NCBI RefSeq assembly: GCF_016428975.1
Contig: NZ_JAELTT010000014.1
Coordinates: 1-64,000, forward strand
Direction of reading: 5' to 3'
DNA from: Dyella sp. ASV21
GTDB taxonomy: Bacteria > Pseudomonadota > Gammaproteobacteria > Xanthomonadales > Rhodanobacteraceae
DNA: 64,000 nt
Shown here: one piece after another, positions 7,596 through 19,513 of the stretch
How positions within the stretch are numbered: the first letter of the stretch is position 1
Layout of the letters: the number at the start of each line of letters is the position of its first letter
The notes under the pieces: generated by a model
What the model was told of the DNA's origin: nothing
The model's input: only the letters and a program-made list of their open reading frames with translations
Database searches by the model: none
Position numbers and translations under genes: made by a program

Positions 7596-10500
7596 TCACC
7601 CTTGGTGCAGGCCAAACTCCACACGCGTGGTCTTGCCCTGGTCGTCGATGCCCTTGGTGTCGAGTTGGGGCGGCTTCACCGTGAAGCGCTTGTCGTCCAG
7701 CTTGCCCTTCAGCCAGGCCTGCACGGCGGCGGCGCGGCGGTCAGCCAGGTCGTGCATGGCCTTGTCGTCCACTGGCACGTTGGTTTCCATCAAGCTGCGC
7801 ATTTCATCGGGCTCCAGCGACTTCTTCAGGCCGATGAGGTTCTTGGGCTTGCCCTTGAAGTCATCGTCCTTATAGGCACGCTTGAGGTACTTCTCGTATT
7901 CGTCGGGTGTCACGTTGACGGCGGCTAGCGCGGCATCGGAGGTGTCGGCGTTCTTGCCCGATTGGTCCAGGAGCTTCGCGCGGCGAACCATGGCGTCCAC
8001 GGTGAACTTGCGCAGGCCGTCCTGATCCTTGCTCGGGTCCACGCGGCCGATGATGTCCAGGTTAAGCGAAGCCTTCTGGCTGAGCATGGCCACCACCTTG
8101 CCCAGCCGCTCCTGCGCCTTGCTGTCCAGCACATCGGAGCCTGGGTCGAACTCCACGTAGCCCAGATCCTCATGATTGCCGCCACCGAACGCGGCGCCCA
8201 GCAGCCGGAACGGCGCGGTGACGGCCTTGGCGATGAGGTTGCCGATGGCGCGCCAGATGAGCCCACCCATGCTGAACTGGGGATCGTCCAGTGAGCCGGA
8301 TACGGGCACGTTCACATCGATGTTGCCATCGGTGTCCTTGAGCAGGGCCACGGCCAGCTTTACCGGCAAGTGTTTGACGCCCGGGCTCTCGTCACGATCG
8401 CCGAAGGTGAGCTGGGTGATGAAGATATGGTTGTCGGCCTTGAGCTTGCGCTGGTCCAGCATGTAATGCACGTCCACCGTAAGCTTGCCGGCGGTGATCG
8501 GGTAACCGGTGTAGCGGGTGGAATACGCGGCGAGGCGGGTCAGCTCCACCTCGTTGGCCTTGCCCTTGATATCGAGGAAGGCGACGGGCTGTAGCGGATT
8601 GATGCTGCCGTCGATGTCTACCGGGGAGTTGTCATCCAGCGCGGCCTGTACCGAAAGGTCGGCGGGCGGATCGCCAGGCGTGGTACCGAAGGCGCCGATC
8701 TTGCCGGTGAGCTTGGTCAGGTTGGCGGTGTAGTTGGGCTTGATGAAATTGTCGGTGTAGTTGAGCTGGCCATTGAGCAGTGTGATGCCGCCGATATGGA
8801 TATCGGCGGCGGGCGCGGCAGATGGGCCGGGTGCGCTTGCTGTCGCGGGCGCGGCGGTGGTTGCCGCGCTCGCGGGAGCCGGCGTGGCCGTGCTGGCAAC
8901 GGGGGCTGCAGGCGCTGCTGGAGCTGCTGGAGCTGCTGGAGCTGCGGGCAGCGGCGAGCCTTCGGCGCGAGTCACCGATACCGGCGCTTCTTCCGGCTTG
9001 GCAACCACGTCGGAGAGGTTCAGTTTGCCGCTCGCGTTGACGATCATGCGTGCGTAGAACGAGCTAAGCACCAGGCTGCCCACGTGCATGCGCGGTGTGC
9101 CCTGGCCGTAGTTGACGTCGATGTTGGTGCCGCTCAGCGCGCGCCAGCGCATGAAATCGTCACCCGTAAGCTTGTCCTGTATGCGGACCTGCTCCAGTGC
9201 GGCATTGCCCTTGAAGCTGAGTTTGGGCTCCGCGCCGCGACCGTCGTAATGCAGCTTGCCCTTGTTGGTGATGCGCGCGCTGGAAATGGTGACGTTCAAC
9301 GGCACGCTGATGTACGGCGCGAAGTTGGCGATATCCACCTGCTTGGAGGAGATTTCCAGGTCCGCGATGGTGGGCGTGGGTTGCACCTTGCCGGACAGGG
9401 CGAAGCTACCCTTGCCGATGTTGCCTTCCAGCGACACCTCGCGCGGCTCGTTGAGGCGGTCGCTGATGTGCTCCATGCTGCCTTTGAGCGACTCGATCTT
9501 CAGCTTGGCTGGCGTGGCACCCGCGGCAAAGTCGGTGAATTGCAGGCTGCCGCTTTCCACGCCCAGGCGCTCGATGCTCCAGTGCCAGGGGCTGCCGTTG
9601 TCGCTCGCCCCTTTCTTGGGTGCGCCTTTGGCCGCGAACAGGTCGAGCAGGGTGATGTATTTCTTTTCGTTGCGTCGTATATCCAGCTGCATGCCGGTGG
9701 CGGTGACTTTGCCGAGCTCGGCGTGGCGGCTGGCCAGGTCAACCTGCCGGATCTCCACGTCCAGCTTGCCCCATGCCACGGGCGCGCCCTGGCTTTTGTA
9801 TTGCGGCTCCAGGGCGAAGTCATCGATGCTTGCCTGGGCATTGGCCAGATGCACATTCAAGGCGTTGCCCCAGTCGAGCTGGAGCTGGCCATCGGCATCG
9901 AGCTTGCCCTTGGTAACGCGCGCGGCCACGCCTTGATAGCTGACGGCCTGCAGCGGTACGGCGTCCACCTGGCTCAAATGCAAGGTGGTGTCGAGTTTGC
10001 TGGCGGCGAGGTCCACGCTGCCCTTGGCGCCGATGCTGCCGCCGAACAGCTCGCCATTGAGATCCAGCTTGGCCGCTGGCGCCTTGAGCAGGCTCAGGCC
10101 AGTAAGGCTGCCGTGCAGCTTTTCGAGATCCAGCTTGCCCTGATCCCCGCTGGCGTAATGCACGGCGCTGCCGTCGAGGATGAGCGAAGCGATGCGCAGG
10201 TCGGTCGGCTCGGCCTTCTTGTCGGCTTCGGTTGGCGCTGGCGTGCTGGTGAGCGTGTCGAGGTTGGTGTGCCCATCGGCTTTTTGCGTGTAGTACACCT
10301 GGGCCTGGTCGAGCTTCAACGCGCCAAGGTGGTAGCGCGAGGCCAGCGGTTGTACGTCGGTAAGCTCCACGCTGCCATGCGCGAGCTTGGCGATGGCATC
10401 GCCCTGGCTGCTGTTGAGGGTGAATTGGTCCAACTGCAGGTTGCCAGTGAGCTGCAGTTGCGGGGTTGGCTCGGCCTCTAGGAAATGCAGGTCGAGCTTG

Positions 10501-11309
10501 CCGCTGAGCTGGCCTTGCGGAATGGCGATGGGCAGCGGCTTGGGCGCATAGCCCAGGTAGCGCGAGAGATCCAGATGATCGAGCTGGAAACCGATGGTGG
10601 ATTCGCGCGTGTTGGCGAACGGTTTGGTCTGCCCCGAAATCCGGATCGGGCTGCCATCCACACGCATCGCCAGCAAGGGCTGCACGAATACGTCGGTGGC
10701 GCTGGGCAGGTTGGCGATGAAGGGGATGCCGACTTCCAACTGTTCGACGTGGTGCTCGGTCTTGGTCAGCTGGTCATCGAACTGGATGTCGCCGTTATGC
10801 ACGCTGATGTTGGACAGCGCAAAGCGGGCCGGCGGCGCCTTCGGGTCGGAGGGCTGCGATGCATAGCGCTCGATCAGATCGGTGAAATTGAAGCGCTGAT
10901 CGGCCGCGCGCACGATGCGGATGCGTGGGTGCTGCAGCGACAGTTCGTCCAGCACCGGCGCCATACGGAACACCGACGCCCACGAGGTATTGATGACCGC
11001 CTGATCGATATCCACGAAGGCCGATTTGCCGTCGCGATCACCGATATGCAGTTGATCCAGCTGCAGGCGCAGCGTGTATGGGTTGAGGTGCACCGCCCGC
11101 AAGGTCACCGGTCGCGACAAGGCAGCGCTGGCACGCTTCTCGATCTGGCTACGCAGAATGGGCGGCGCCAGCAAGAAACCGAGCAGCCCGAAAACCACCA
11201 GTACGATGGTCAGGATCAGCAGCGTCTTGCGCACGCGGTGCGAGTGATAGACGGCGAGGGCGCGGTCGCGTCCAGCGGCCAGATGGGGTTTGCCGAATAA
11301 GTCAGCCAT
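7596..11309 (-). CDS. DUF748-domain envelope protein (AsmA-like, very long)
   Basis: The 1237-residue protein has a short cytoplasmic N-terminus, one membrane helix (about 28-50, TLLILTIVLVVFGLLGFLLAPP) and a long repetitive beta-rich periplasmic region with AsmA/DUF748-type segments (LQLDQLHIGD, KGSVDLAASKLDTTLHL). Near residues 790-840 is an Ala/Pro linker encoded in part by a 9-bp tandem repeat. The last ~200 residues (LGYVEFDPGSDVLDSKAQERL, DRRAAAVQAWL) resemble an OmpA-like end. AsmA-like proteins are linked to lipid transport between membranes; the function here is unknown. It separates tdh from kbl, an unusual arrangement. Confidence 0.88.
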   Translation of the reverse strand: MADLFGKPHLAAGRDRALAVYHSHRVRKTLLILTIVLVVFGLLGFLLAPPILRSQIEKRASAALSRPVTLRAVHLNPYTLRLQLDQLHIGDRDGKSAFVDIDQAVINTSWASVFRMAPVLDELSLQHPRIRIVRAADQRFNFTDLIERYASQPSDPKAPPARFALSNISVHNGDIQFDDQLTKTEHHVEQLEVGIPFIANLPSATDVFVQPLLAMRVDGSPIRISGQTKPFANTRESTIGFQLDHLDLSRYLGYAPKPLPIAIPQGQLSGKLDLHFLEAEPTPQLQLTGNLQLDQFTLNSSQGDAIAKLAHGSVELTDVQPLASRYHLGALKLDQAQVYYTQKADGHTNLDTLTSTPAPTEADKKAEPTDLRIASLILDGSAVHYASGDQGKLDLEKLHGSLTGLSLLKAPAAKLDLNGELFGGSIGAKGSVDLAASKLDTTLHLSQVDAVPLQAVSYQGVAARVTKGKLDADGQLQLDWGNALNVHLANAQASIDDFALEPQYKSQGAPVAWGKLDVEIRQVDLASRHAELGKVTATGMQLDIRRNEKKYITLLDLFAAKGAPKKGASDNGSPWHWSIERLGVESGSLQFTDFAAGATPAKLKIESLKGSMEHISDRLNEPREVSLEGNIGKGSFALSGKVQPTPTIADLEISSKQVDIANFAPYISVPLNVTISSARITNKGKLHYDGRGAEPKLSFKGNAALEQVRIQDKLTGDDFMRWRALSGTNIDVNYGQGTPRMHVGSLVLSSFYARMIVNASGKLNLSDVVAKPEEAPVSVTRAEGSPLPAAPAAPAAPAAPAAPVASTATPAPASAATTAAPATASAPGPSAAPAADIHIGGITLLNGQLNYTDNFIKPNYTANLTKLTGKIGAFGTTPGDPPADLSVQAALDDNSPVDIDGSINPLQPVAFLDIKGKANEVELTRLAAYSTRYTGYPITAGKLTVDVHYMLDQRKLKADNHIFITQLTFGDRDESPGVKHLPVKLAVALLKDTDGNIDVNVPVSGSLDDPQFSMGGLIWRAIGNLIAKAVTAPFRLLGAAFGGGNHEDLGYVEFDPGSDVLDSKAQERLGKVVAMLSQKASLNLDIIGRVDPSKDQDGLRKFTVDAMVRRAKLLDQSGKNADTSDAALAAVNVTPDEYEKYLKRAYKDDDFKGKPKNLIGLKKSLEPDEMRSLMETNVPVDDKAMHDLADRRAAAVQAWLKGKLDDKRFTVKPPQLDTKGIDDQGKTTRVEFGLHQG
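8914..8946 (-). repeat. 9-bp tandem repeat coding the Ala-Ala-Pro linker of the DUF748 protein
   Basis: GCTGCTGGA occurs three times head to tail plus a partial copy. On the minus strand it codes (AAP)n inside the linker, so copy number can change length without a frameshift. Confidence 0.85.
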
Positions 11310-11390
11310 GCCGACGATGCTCCAGGTGACATCGCGTGCCGACCGGTGCGGGCCGCCTGGCCCCCACCTTCACTACTCCAATGAAACTGT

Positions 11391-11424
11391 CGGCCGCCCA
11401 GAGCGAGAGTCTACTCGGGCGGCC
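11391..11424 (-). terminator. Hairpin downstream of tdh, possible terminator
   Basis: CGGCCGCCC (11391-11399) and GGGCGGCCG (11416-11424) form a 9-bp stem between the tdh stop (11517) and the DUF748 start (11309). Only a short T-containing stretch (ACAGTTTCATT) follows on the minus strand, so termination may be partial. Confidence 0.45.
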
Positions 11425-11516
11425 GTCGTTCAAATACGCCTTTTTGCCGCCTGTGAGCTGCAAAGAGGCAGGGGTCATGACGTGCGTTCAGGAACCCGAA
11501 GGCTCCACGCCGCCGG

Positions 11517-12551
11517 TCAGTTCCAGGAGCACACCACCTTGCCGCACTTGCCGGCGTCCATCAGGTCGAAACCCTTCTGGAAGTCGTCGATGTGGATCTG
11601 GTGGGTGAGCACCTTCTGCAGCGGGAAGCCCGTAAGCACCATCTGGGTCATCTTGTACCAGGTCTCGTACATGCGGCGGCCGTAGATGCCCTGCAGGGTG
11701 AGGCCCTTGAAGATCACCTTGTCCCAGTCGATGCCGGCGCCCTTGGGCAGGATGCCCAGCAGGGCGATCTTGCCGCCGTGGTACATGCAGTCGAGCATGT
11801 CGTTGAAGGCGCGCGGGTTGCCGCTCATTTCCAGGCCCACGTCGAAGCCCTCCATGTGGAGGTCCTTCATCACGTCCTTGAGCGACTGGTTGGCCACGTT
11901 CACCACGCGCGTCGCGCCCATGTCGGCGGCCAGCTTGAGGCGGTAATCATTGATGTCGGTAACCACCACGTTGCGGGCGCCCACGTGCTTGGCGATGCCG
12001 GCGGCGATGATGCCGATGGGGCCGGCGCCGGTGATCAGCACGTCCTCGCCGATCAGGTCGAACTCCAGCGCGCAGTGCGCCGCATTGCCATAGGGGTCGA
12101 AGAAGGCAGCCAGCTCCGAGGGGATCTGGTCCGGGATCGGCCACAGGTTGGAGGCCGGCATGGTCATGTATTCGGCGAAGGCGCCGTTGCGGTTCACGCC
12201 GATGCCGATGGTGTTCGGGCACAGGTGCTGGCGGCCGGCGCGGCAATTGCGGCAGTGGCCGCAGACGATATGGCCTTCGGCCGAAACGCGGTCACCCACC
12301 TTGTAGCCGGTGACGCCGGGGCCGATCTCGACAATGCGGCCCACGAACTCGTGGCCAATGGTCAGGCCCGGCGTGATGGTGCGCTGGGACCAGTCGTCCC
12401 ACTTATAGATGTGCAGGTCGGTGCCGCAGATCGCGGTCTTTTCCATCTTGATCAGCACCTCGTTGGGGCCGACCTCGGGGACGGGCACTTCTTCCATCCA
12501 GATGCCCTGCTCGGGCTTGCGCTTGACCAAGGCTTTCATCATCTGAGGCAT
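11517..12551 (-). CDS. tdh: L-threonine 3-dehydrogenase
   Basis: The 344-residue zinc-dependent medium-chain dehydrogenase matches Tdh: catalytic zinc site [11 protein letters not shown] with GHEFVG; structural zinc cysteines [18 protein letters not shown] fold [18 protein letters not shown]; and [11 protein letters not shown]. It oxidises L-threonine to 2-amino-3-ketobutyrate, which Kbl splits to glycine. Several ATGs cluster at the 5' end; 12551 (MPQMMKALV) has GGAAA upstream, while 12542 and 12539 lack an RBS. The longer frame to 12608 is not supported by homology. Confidence 0.96.
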   Translation of the reverse strand: MPQMMKALVKRKPEQGIWMEEVPVPEVGPNEVLIKMEKTAICGTDLHIYKWDDWSQRTITPGLTIGHEFVGRIVEIGPGVTGYKVGDRVSAEGHIVCGHCRNCRAGRQHLCPNTIGIGVNRNGAFAEYMTMPASNLWPIPDQIPSELAAFFDPYGNAAHCALEFDLIGEDVLITGAGPIGIIAAGIAKHVGARNVVVTDINDYRLKLAADMGATRVVNVANQSLKDVMKDLHMEGFDVGLEMSGNPRAFNDMLDCMYHGGKIALLGILPKGAGIDWDKVIFKGLTLQGIYGRRMYETWYKMTQMVLTGFPLQKVLTHQIHIDDFQKGFDLMDAGKCGKVVCSWN

Positions 12552-12628
12552 GGGGTTTCCGTGGGGGAAGGGCAGGAAAACCGACATTATAGGAGGGGGA
12601 ACCCGCACAGACTTCGTGCAGTGCAGCG

Positions 12629-12657
12629 TTGCCGGTCCTGGCGGTTCCTTCTATGGT
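12629..12657 (+). promoter_or_regulatory. Promoter A, shared type with the promoter at 14916
   Basis: TTGCCG (12629-12634), 17 bases, then TATGGT (12652-12657). The surrounding ~90 bases, including the first codons ATGCG.TTGAAGA, align with 14900-14998 before an unrelated gene. This supports a duplicated promoter and leader. Confidence 0.55.
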
Positions 12658-12692
12658 CGCAACTTTGTGCGTCAGCGGATAGGAATAAGCGA

Positions 12693-14822
12693 ATGCGTTT
12701 GAAGATGTTGGGCTCGGTCAAGGCTGGGTCGGTGGGGCGGGGACAGCGGGGTAAATACGCCCTCCGGAGCGCGCTGCGCCGCTCCGGTCTGGTGCTGGCG
12801 CTGGCCGTGGCGGGGCTGTCGCCAGCCTGGTCGCTGCACGCTCAAGAGCCGGGCGACCCGGCGCCGCTGCAGTTCCGCATTACCGAGGGGCGCATCGAGA
12901 ACGCCTTCTACCAGCAGGGCGACGTGTCGGCCCACTTGCTGCTCAATGCGGGCGACAAACCGCGTGTGCTGGTGGCCTTCCCCGCGGGCAACAGTGGTAC
13001 GGGCCTATGGTTCGAGCCCACCGCCAAGCCGGTGAGCTGGAATCTGGGCGAAGTGAAGGGGTTGCACCGTACGGTCGATGGACACCCCTGGAACGGCATC
13101 GTCGCCGAGGCGAGCGTGATGGCCGACGCATTGGTGGTGCAGGACGCTGTGCTCAGCAGCATCCGCGTGCTGCGCGACTACCAGCTCGAACATCGCTACC
13201 CCGAACAGGTGGCGGCCACGCCCGAGCTATCGGACCGCTCCGTGCAGTGGCAGCGTCAGCGCGTGGATGGCGCACCGGGCTACGCCATGGCGCTCAGCAC
13301 CGACAACGGACGCATCACGCGCGAGAACGGCAAGATCGTGCTGCGCCCGGATCGCCCAGGCCAGCCGCTGCACCTGCGCATCGAGGCCAGCACCGGCGAA
13401 ACGCCGCTCACTCCGTTCACCCATGTGCTCAACGAGCACGCGCAGGCCGATGCCCGCAGTCGCAACGCCTTGCAGTTCCTCAGCTACCGCGAGAAGTTCC
13501 TCGCTGGTTCCTGGCGTTTCGATACCTACTTTGGCCGCGACACGTTGATGTCGCTGCGCTTGCTGATGCCTGTATTGCAGCCGGCCGCGGTAGACGCCGG
13601 CATTGCCTCGGTGCTGGCGCGTCTGTCGCCCGGCGGTGAAGTGGCGCACGAGGAGAGCATCGGCGAATTTGCCGTGCTGCAGCACTTGAAGGAGCAGGGC
13701 AAGCCATCGGCCGACCCCATCTACGACTATGTGATGGTCGACGATGACTACATGTTGCCGCCGGTCGCCGCCGCCTGGTTGCTGGAAGATCCGCGTGGTC
13801 GCGAGGGCGCGCGCACGTTCCTCGCCAGCGGTGCGCCCGGCCAGCGCCAAGGCGATGCCTTGGTACGCAACCTGCTGTTCGTTGCCGCCAGCAGCGACGC
13901 TTTCGCGCAGAAGCCGGTGTATTCCAATTTGGTGTCGCTCAAGCCCAACGCTCCGGTGGGGCAGTGGCGCGACAGCAACGAGGGCATCGGCCGTGGCCGC
14001 TACCCCTATGACGTCAACGCCATCTGGATGCCGGCGGCGCTGCGCGCGATCGGCCAGTTCCTCGATGCCGGCCTGCTCGACGACTACACCACGCCCGCCC
14101 AGCGCGAGCGCCTGCGTGCCGCTGCCAGCCATGCCGATGCGTGGGAGCGGGATGCTTCCGCGCTGTTCACCGTGCACTTGAGCCAAGAGCGTGCGGCCGA
14201 GCAGGTGCGCGCCTATGCGGCCAAGGTGGGCGTGTCGGACCACGCAGCGCTTGCGGCCCTGGGTAATCGCTCGCTGGATTTCCCCGCCATTTCCCTGGAT
14301 GCGCAGGGTAAGCCGGTGCCCGTACTGCATTCCGATGAGGGCTTTCGCCTGATGTTCGGCAAGCCCAGCGCGGCGGTGCTGGAGCAGAACATCGGCAGCC
14401 TGATGCGGCCGTTCCCGGCCGGCCTGATGACGGATGCCGGCATGGTGGTGGCTAACCCCGCGTACGCCGATGGCGAGGTGTGGTCGCGCTTTGGCAACAA
14501 CGCGTATCACGGCACGGTGGTGTGGGCCTGGCAACAGGCGATGATGGCCGCTGGCCTCAAGCGCCAGCTTGCCCGCAACGATCTTCCGGCCGATACCCGT
14601 GCGCATCTGCAGCAGGCACAGGCCACCTTGTGGCGTGGCATCTGCGGTGCCAGCGCCGTGCGCACTTCGGAGCTGTGGTCCTGGTCGTATGCGAACGGCC
14701 ACTACCGCATCGAGCCGTTTGGCGCCGAAGGGGCGCACGAAGACGAATCCAACGCGGCCCAGCTTTGGAGCACCGTATTCCTTGCCTTGCCGCCACCGGC
14801 GGGCATGCCAGGCTGCCGTTGA
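12693..14822 (+). CDS. Secreted six-hairpin glycosidase-like protein (resembles amylo-alpha-1,6-glucosidase)
   Basis: The 709-residue protein has a long, basic signal peptide (hydrophobic stretch LVLALAVAGLSPAWSLHAQ). After a beta-rich first third comes YFGRDTLMSLRLLMPVLQP and GGEVAHEESIGEFAVLQ, like the glycogen-debranching GDE_C domain (FGRD..., HE..GE). YPYDVNAIWMPAALRAIGQF and FGNNAYHGTVVWAWQQ continue the alpha/alpha toroid pattern. The likely role is hydrolysis of a glycan outside the cytoplasm; the substrate is unknown. The ATG at 12693 is supported by the promoter and by MRLKMLG, similar to MRLKTMG of the next gene; the upstream extension of the frame overlaps tdh and is a shadow. Confidence 0.72.
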   Translation: MRLKMLGSVKAGSVGRGQRGKYALRSALRRSGLVLALAVAGLSPAWSLHAQEPGDPAPLQFRITEGRIENAFYQQGDVSAHLLLNAGDKPRVLVAFPAGNSGTGLWFEPTAKPVSWNLGEVKGLHRTVDGHPWNGIVAEASVMADALVVQDAVLSSIRVLRDYQLEHRYPEQVAATPELSDRSVQWQRQRVDGAPGYAMALSTDNGRITRENGKIVLRPDRPGQPLHLRIEASTGETPLTPFTHVLNEHAQADARSRNALQFLSYREKFLAGSWRFDTYFGRDTLMSLRLLMPVLQPAAVDAGIASVLARLSPGGEVAHEESIGEFAVLQHLKEQGKPSADPIYDYVMVDDDYMLPPVAAAWLLEDPRGREGARTFLASGAPGQRQGDALVRNLLFVAASSDAFAQKPVYSNLVSLKPNAPVGQWRDSNEGIGRGRYPYDVNAIWMPAALRAIGQFLDAGLLDDYTTPAQRERLRAAASHADAWERDASALFTVHLSQERAAEQVRAYAAKVGVSDHAALAALGNRSLDFPAISLDAQGKPVPVLHSDEGFRLMFGKPSAAVLEQNIGSLMRPFPAGLMTDAGMVVANPAYADGEVWSRFGNNAYHGTVVWAWQQAMMAAGLKRQLARNDLPADTRAHLQQAQATLWRGICGASAVRTSELWSWSYANGHYRIEPFGAEGAHEDESNAAQLWSTVFLALPPPAGMPGCR

Positions 14823-14915
14823 TCGTTGCCCGCTACCCGTCAGGCCAAGGCGGCGGGTAGCGGATATGCCGGGTTTTGCCGTCGTCCGGCGCCATTGTTT
14901 GTGTGCGGTGCAGCG

Positions 14916-14944
14916 TTGCTGCACGGGGCGCTTCGTTCTAATGT
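14916..14944 (+). promoter_or_regulatory. Promoter B, before the first S46 peptidase
   Basis: TTGCTG (14916-14921), 17 bases, then TAATGT (14939-14944), 35 bases before the ATG. It is the better-preserved partner of promoter A at 12629-12657. Confidence 0.6.
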
Positions 14945-14978
14945 CGCAAGTTTCTGCGATCACCCATAGGGACGACGA

Positions 14979-17132
14979 ATGCGCTTGAAGACGATGGGCC
15001 TGGCGATGGCTGTGGCGCTGGCACCGGCCGCACAGGCCGACGAAGGCATGTGGATGCCCTCCCAATTGCCGGATATCGCCCGTCAGCTGCGTGCGGCCGG
15101 ATATCAGGGCAACCCGGCCGAGCTGGCCGATCTCACCAAGGCGCCGCTCAATGCGGTGGTGAAGGTGGGCGGCGCTACCGGCGCGTTTGTCAGCACCGAT
15201 GGCCTGGTGCTCACCAATCATCATGTGGCGTTCGGCGTCATCCAGTACAACAGCAACGCTCAGCGCGACCTGATCCAGAACGGCTTCGTCTCGCACGATC
15301 GTGCCGAAGAGCTGCCGGCCAATCCCGATTTCCGCCTGCGCGTCACCACCGGCTTCGACAAGGTCACCGACAAGGTACTCACTGCCGCCCAAGGCAAGAC
15401 CGGGCGCGCCTATTTCGACGCCGTGGACGCCAGCAGCAAGGCGCTGGTGGCCGAATGCGAGCGTGAGGCTGGCATGCGATGCAGCGTGGTCAATATGTTC
15501 TACGGCCGCGACTTCTACCTGGTGAAGCAGCTGGAACTGCGCGACGTGCGCCTGGTGTACGCTCCGCCGCGCGCCATCGGCAACTACGGCGACGAAGTGG
15601 ATAACTTCGTGTGGCCGCGCCACGCCGGTGACTTCACCGTGTTGCGTGCTTATGTCGGCAAGGATGGCAAGCCGGCCGACTACGCCAAGGACAATGTGCC
15701 TTATCGCCCGCCGGCGTTTTTGCCGCTCGCCAGGCAGGGCGTACACGAAGGTGACTTCGTGATGCTGGCCGGTTACCCGGGGGTTACCTATCGCCATCGC
15801 ACGGCGGCGGAGTTCGCCGATCAAGTGCAGTGGCGCCTGCCTGCGTCGGTACAGGTGATGCAGCAGTTGCAGCAGGTAATCGAGGACGCCGGCCGTGACG
15901 ACCGCCAGGCGGCCATCCGTTATGCCTCGCAGCTGCAATCGCTGAAGAACGGCATCAAGCGTTTCAGCGGTGAGCTGGAAGGCCTCAAGCGCAGCGATGC
16001 GGTGAGCATCCGGCGCAAGGACGAGGACGCCATGATGGCGTGGCTTGCGGCCCAGCCGCAGGCCGGCAAACTGCGCCCGCAGATCGATGAAGTGAATCGC
16101 CTGATCGCGAGCGGTAACGCCGACCGCGAACGTGACCTGCTGCTTGGTCTGCTGCAGAGTCAGACCCAGCTCATGCGTTCGGCGCTTACCCTGCAGCGCC
16201 TGGCGCATGAGCGCGGCAAGCCGGATGCGCAACGCGAGAGCGGTTACCAGCAGCGTGACGAAGACCTGACGGCCGGCATGCTGCGTCAAGTGCAGCGTCG
16301 CTACGATTCGAAGGTAGAGAAGCAGTTGCTTACCGCGTTGCTGGTGCGCTACCAAAAGCTGCCCGATGCCCAGCGACTGCCGGAATTCGACGCCGCCTTC
16401 GGCCGCACGCCGGCCGAGCTCGCGGCGCGGCTGGAGCGCGTCTACGGTGCCACCAAGCTCGGCGAGGAAGCCCAGCGGCTGCAGTGGTTGAAGACCGAGC
16501 CCGCCAGCGTTGCCCAGTCGGGCGATGCGTTGCTGGCGTTGGCAGCCCAGTTGCTGCCAGCGTTGCTCCGCGTGGAAGAGGCGCGCAAGACGCGTGAAGG
16601 CGATCTGTTGCGCCTGCGTCCCGCCTATATGGAAGCCTTGATCGGCTATCGCGAAAAGCAGGGCCGGGCGGTCTATCCGGATGCCAACTCCACCCTGCGC
16701 GTGAGCTACGGCAAGGTCTCCACGCTCAAGGCGCGCGATGGCGTGACGTATGAAGCGTTGACCACCACGGCCGGCATCGTCGAGAAGAACACCGGGCAGG
16801 AGCCGTTCGATGCACCCAAGCCCCTGCTCGACGCCATCGCCAAGGGTGACTACGAGGGCTATGCGGATGCCAAGCTCGGCGCCATGCCGGTGGACTTCCT
16901 CAGCAACCTCGACACCACCGGCGGCAACTCCGGCTCGCCGGTGGTCAACGCCAAGGGTGAGCTGGTAGGCCTCAACTTCGACAGCAATTGGGAGGCGGTC
17001 AGCGCAAGCTGGATGTACGACCCGCGCTACAAGCGCGCGATCCATGTCGACATGCGCTACATGCGCTGGTTGATGGATAAGGTTTATCCCGCCCCCGAGT
17101 TGCTCAAAGAACTGGGCGTACCCGCCCGCTAA
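14979..17132 (+). CDS. S46-family dipeptidyl peptidase (DPP7/DPP11 type), secreted
   Basis: The 717-residue precursor has a short signal peptide (AVALAPAAQA, cleavage near residue 20) and starts the mature chain with DEGMWMPSQLPD, typical of S46. The His of the triad is in LTNHHV (81-82), an Asp lies in the DEVDNFVWPRHAGDF region, and the Ser is in TGGNSGSPV (Ser651). S46 enzymes remove dipeptides from peptide N-termini in the periplasm or outside the cell. At the family position 18 residues after the Ser, where Arg marks acid-specific DPP11 and Gly DPP7, this protein has Ser669, so an acidic-residue preference is unlikely. A paralogue follows at 17332. Confidence 0.93.
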   Translation: MRLKTMGLAMAVALAPAAQADEGMWMPSQLPDIARQLRAAGYQGNPAELADLTKAPLNAVVKVGGATGAFVSTDGLVLTNHHVAFGVIQYNSNAQRDLIQNGFVSHDRAEELPANPDFRLRVTTGFDKVTDKVLTAAQGKTGRAYFDAVDASSKALVAECEREAGMRCSVVNMFYGRDFYLVKQLELRDVRLVYAPPRAIGNYGDEVDNFVWPRHAGDFTVLRAYVGKDGKPADYAKDNVPYRPPAFLPLARQGVHEGDFVMLAGYPGVTYRHRTAAEFADQVQWRLPASVQVMQQLQQVIEDAGRDDRQAAIRYASQLQSLKNGIKRFSGELEGLKRSDAVSIRRKDEDAMMAWLAAQPQAGKLRPQIDEVNRLIASGNADRERDLLLGLLQSQTQLMRSALTLQRLAHERGKPDAQRESGYQQRDEDLTAGMLRQVQRRYDSKVEKQLLTALLVRYQKLPDAQRLPEFDAAFGRTPAELAARLERVYGATKLGEEAQRLQWLKTEPASVAQSGDALLALAAQLLPALLRVEEARKTREGDLLRLRPAYMEALIGYREKQGRAVYPDANSTLRVSYGKVSTLKARDGVTYEALTTTAGIVEKNTGQEPFDAPKPLLDAIAKGDYEGYADAKLGAMPVDFLSNLDTTGGNSGSPVVNAKGELVGLNFDSNWEAVSASWMYDPRYKRAIHVDMRYMRWLMDKVYPAPELLKELGVPAR

Positions 17133-17135
17133 GGT

Positions 17136-17167
17136 CGTCATTCCCGCAACAGCGGAAATCCAGCGCC
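17136..17167. repeat. REP-like element between the S46 genes
   Basis: CGTCATTCCCGCAACAGCGGAAATCCAGCG contains TTCCCGC and GCGG(A)AA as an imperfect stem. It resembles CGTCATCCCGGCAAAAGCCG at 59367-59398, a widespread proteobacterial intergenic palindrome. Confidence 0.6.
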
Positions 17168-17331
17168 TCTGCCTTCAAGGGACTGAAGCTGCCCCATATC
17201 CGTCTTCGAACGGATGAAGGCGGTCGATCGAGTCGTCCCAGGTCGGCTCTACTTCACACAGCGTCCCGTCATGCGGGGCGCGGCCCGCAGTATTTGCCCG
17301 CTACGGCGGGCCGTTCCACCAGGAGAGTTTC

Positions 17332-19503
<2,172 letters not shown>

Positions 19504-19513
19504 TGCTTGGGAC

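Noticed and set aside
11592-12692. 5' extension of the glycosidase-like frame over tdh
   Set aside because: It overlaps the whole of tdh in antisense and lacks homology; the signal peptide and promoter set the start at 12693.
13227-17141. 1304-residue minus-strand frame opposite the glycosidase-like and S46 genes
   Set aside because: It is an antisense shadow of two well-supported genes; no domain is present.
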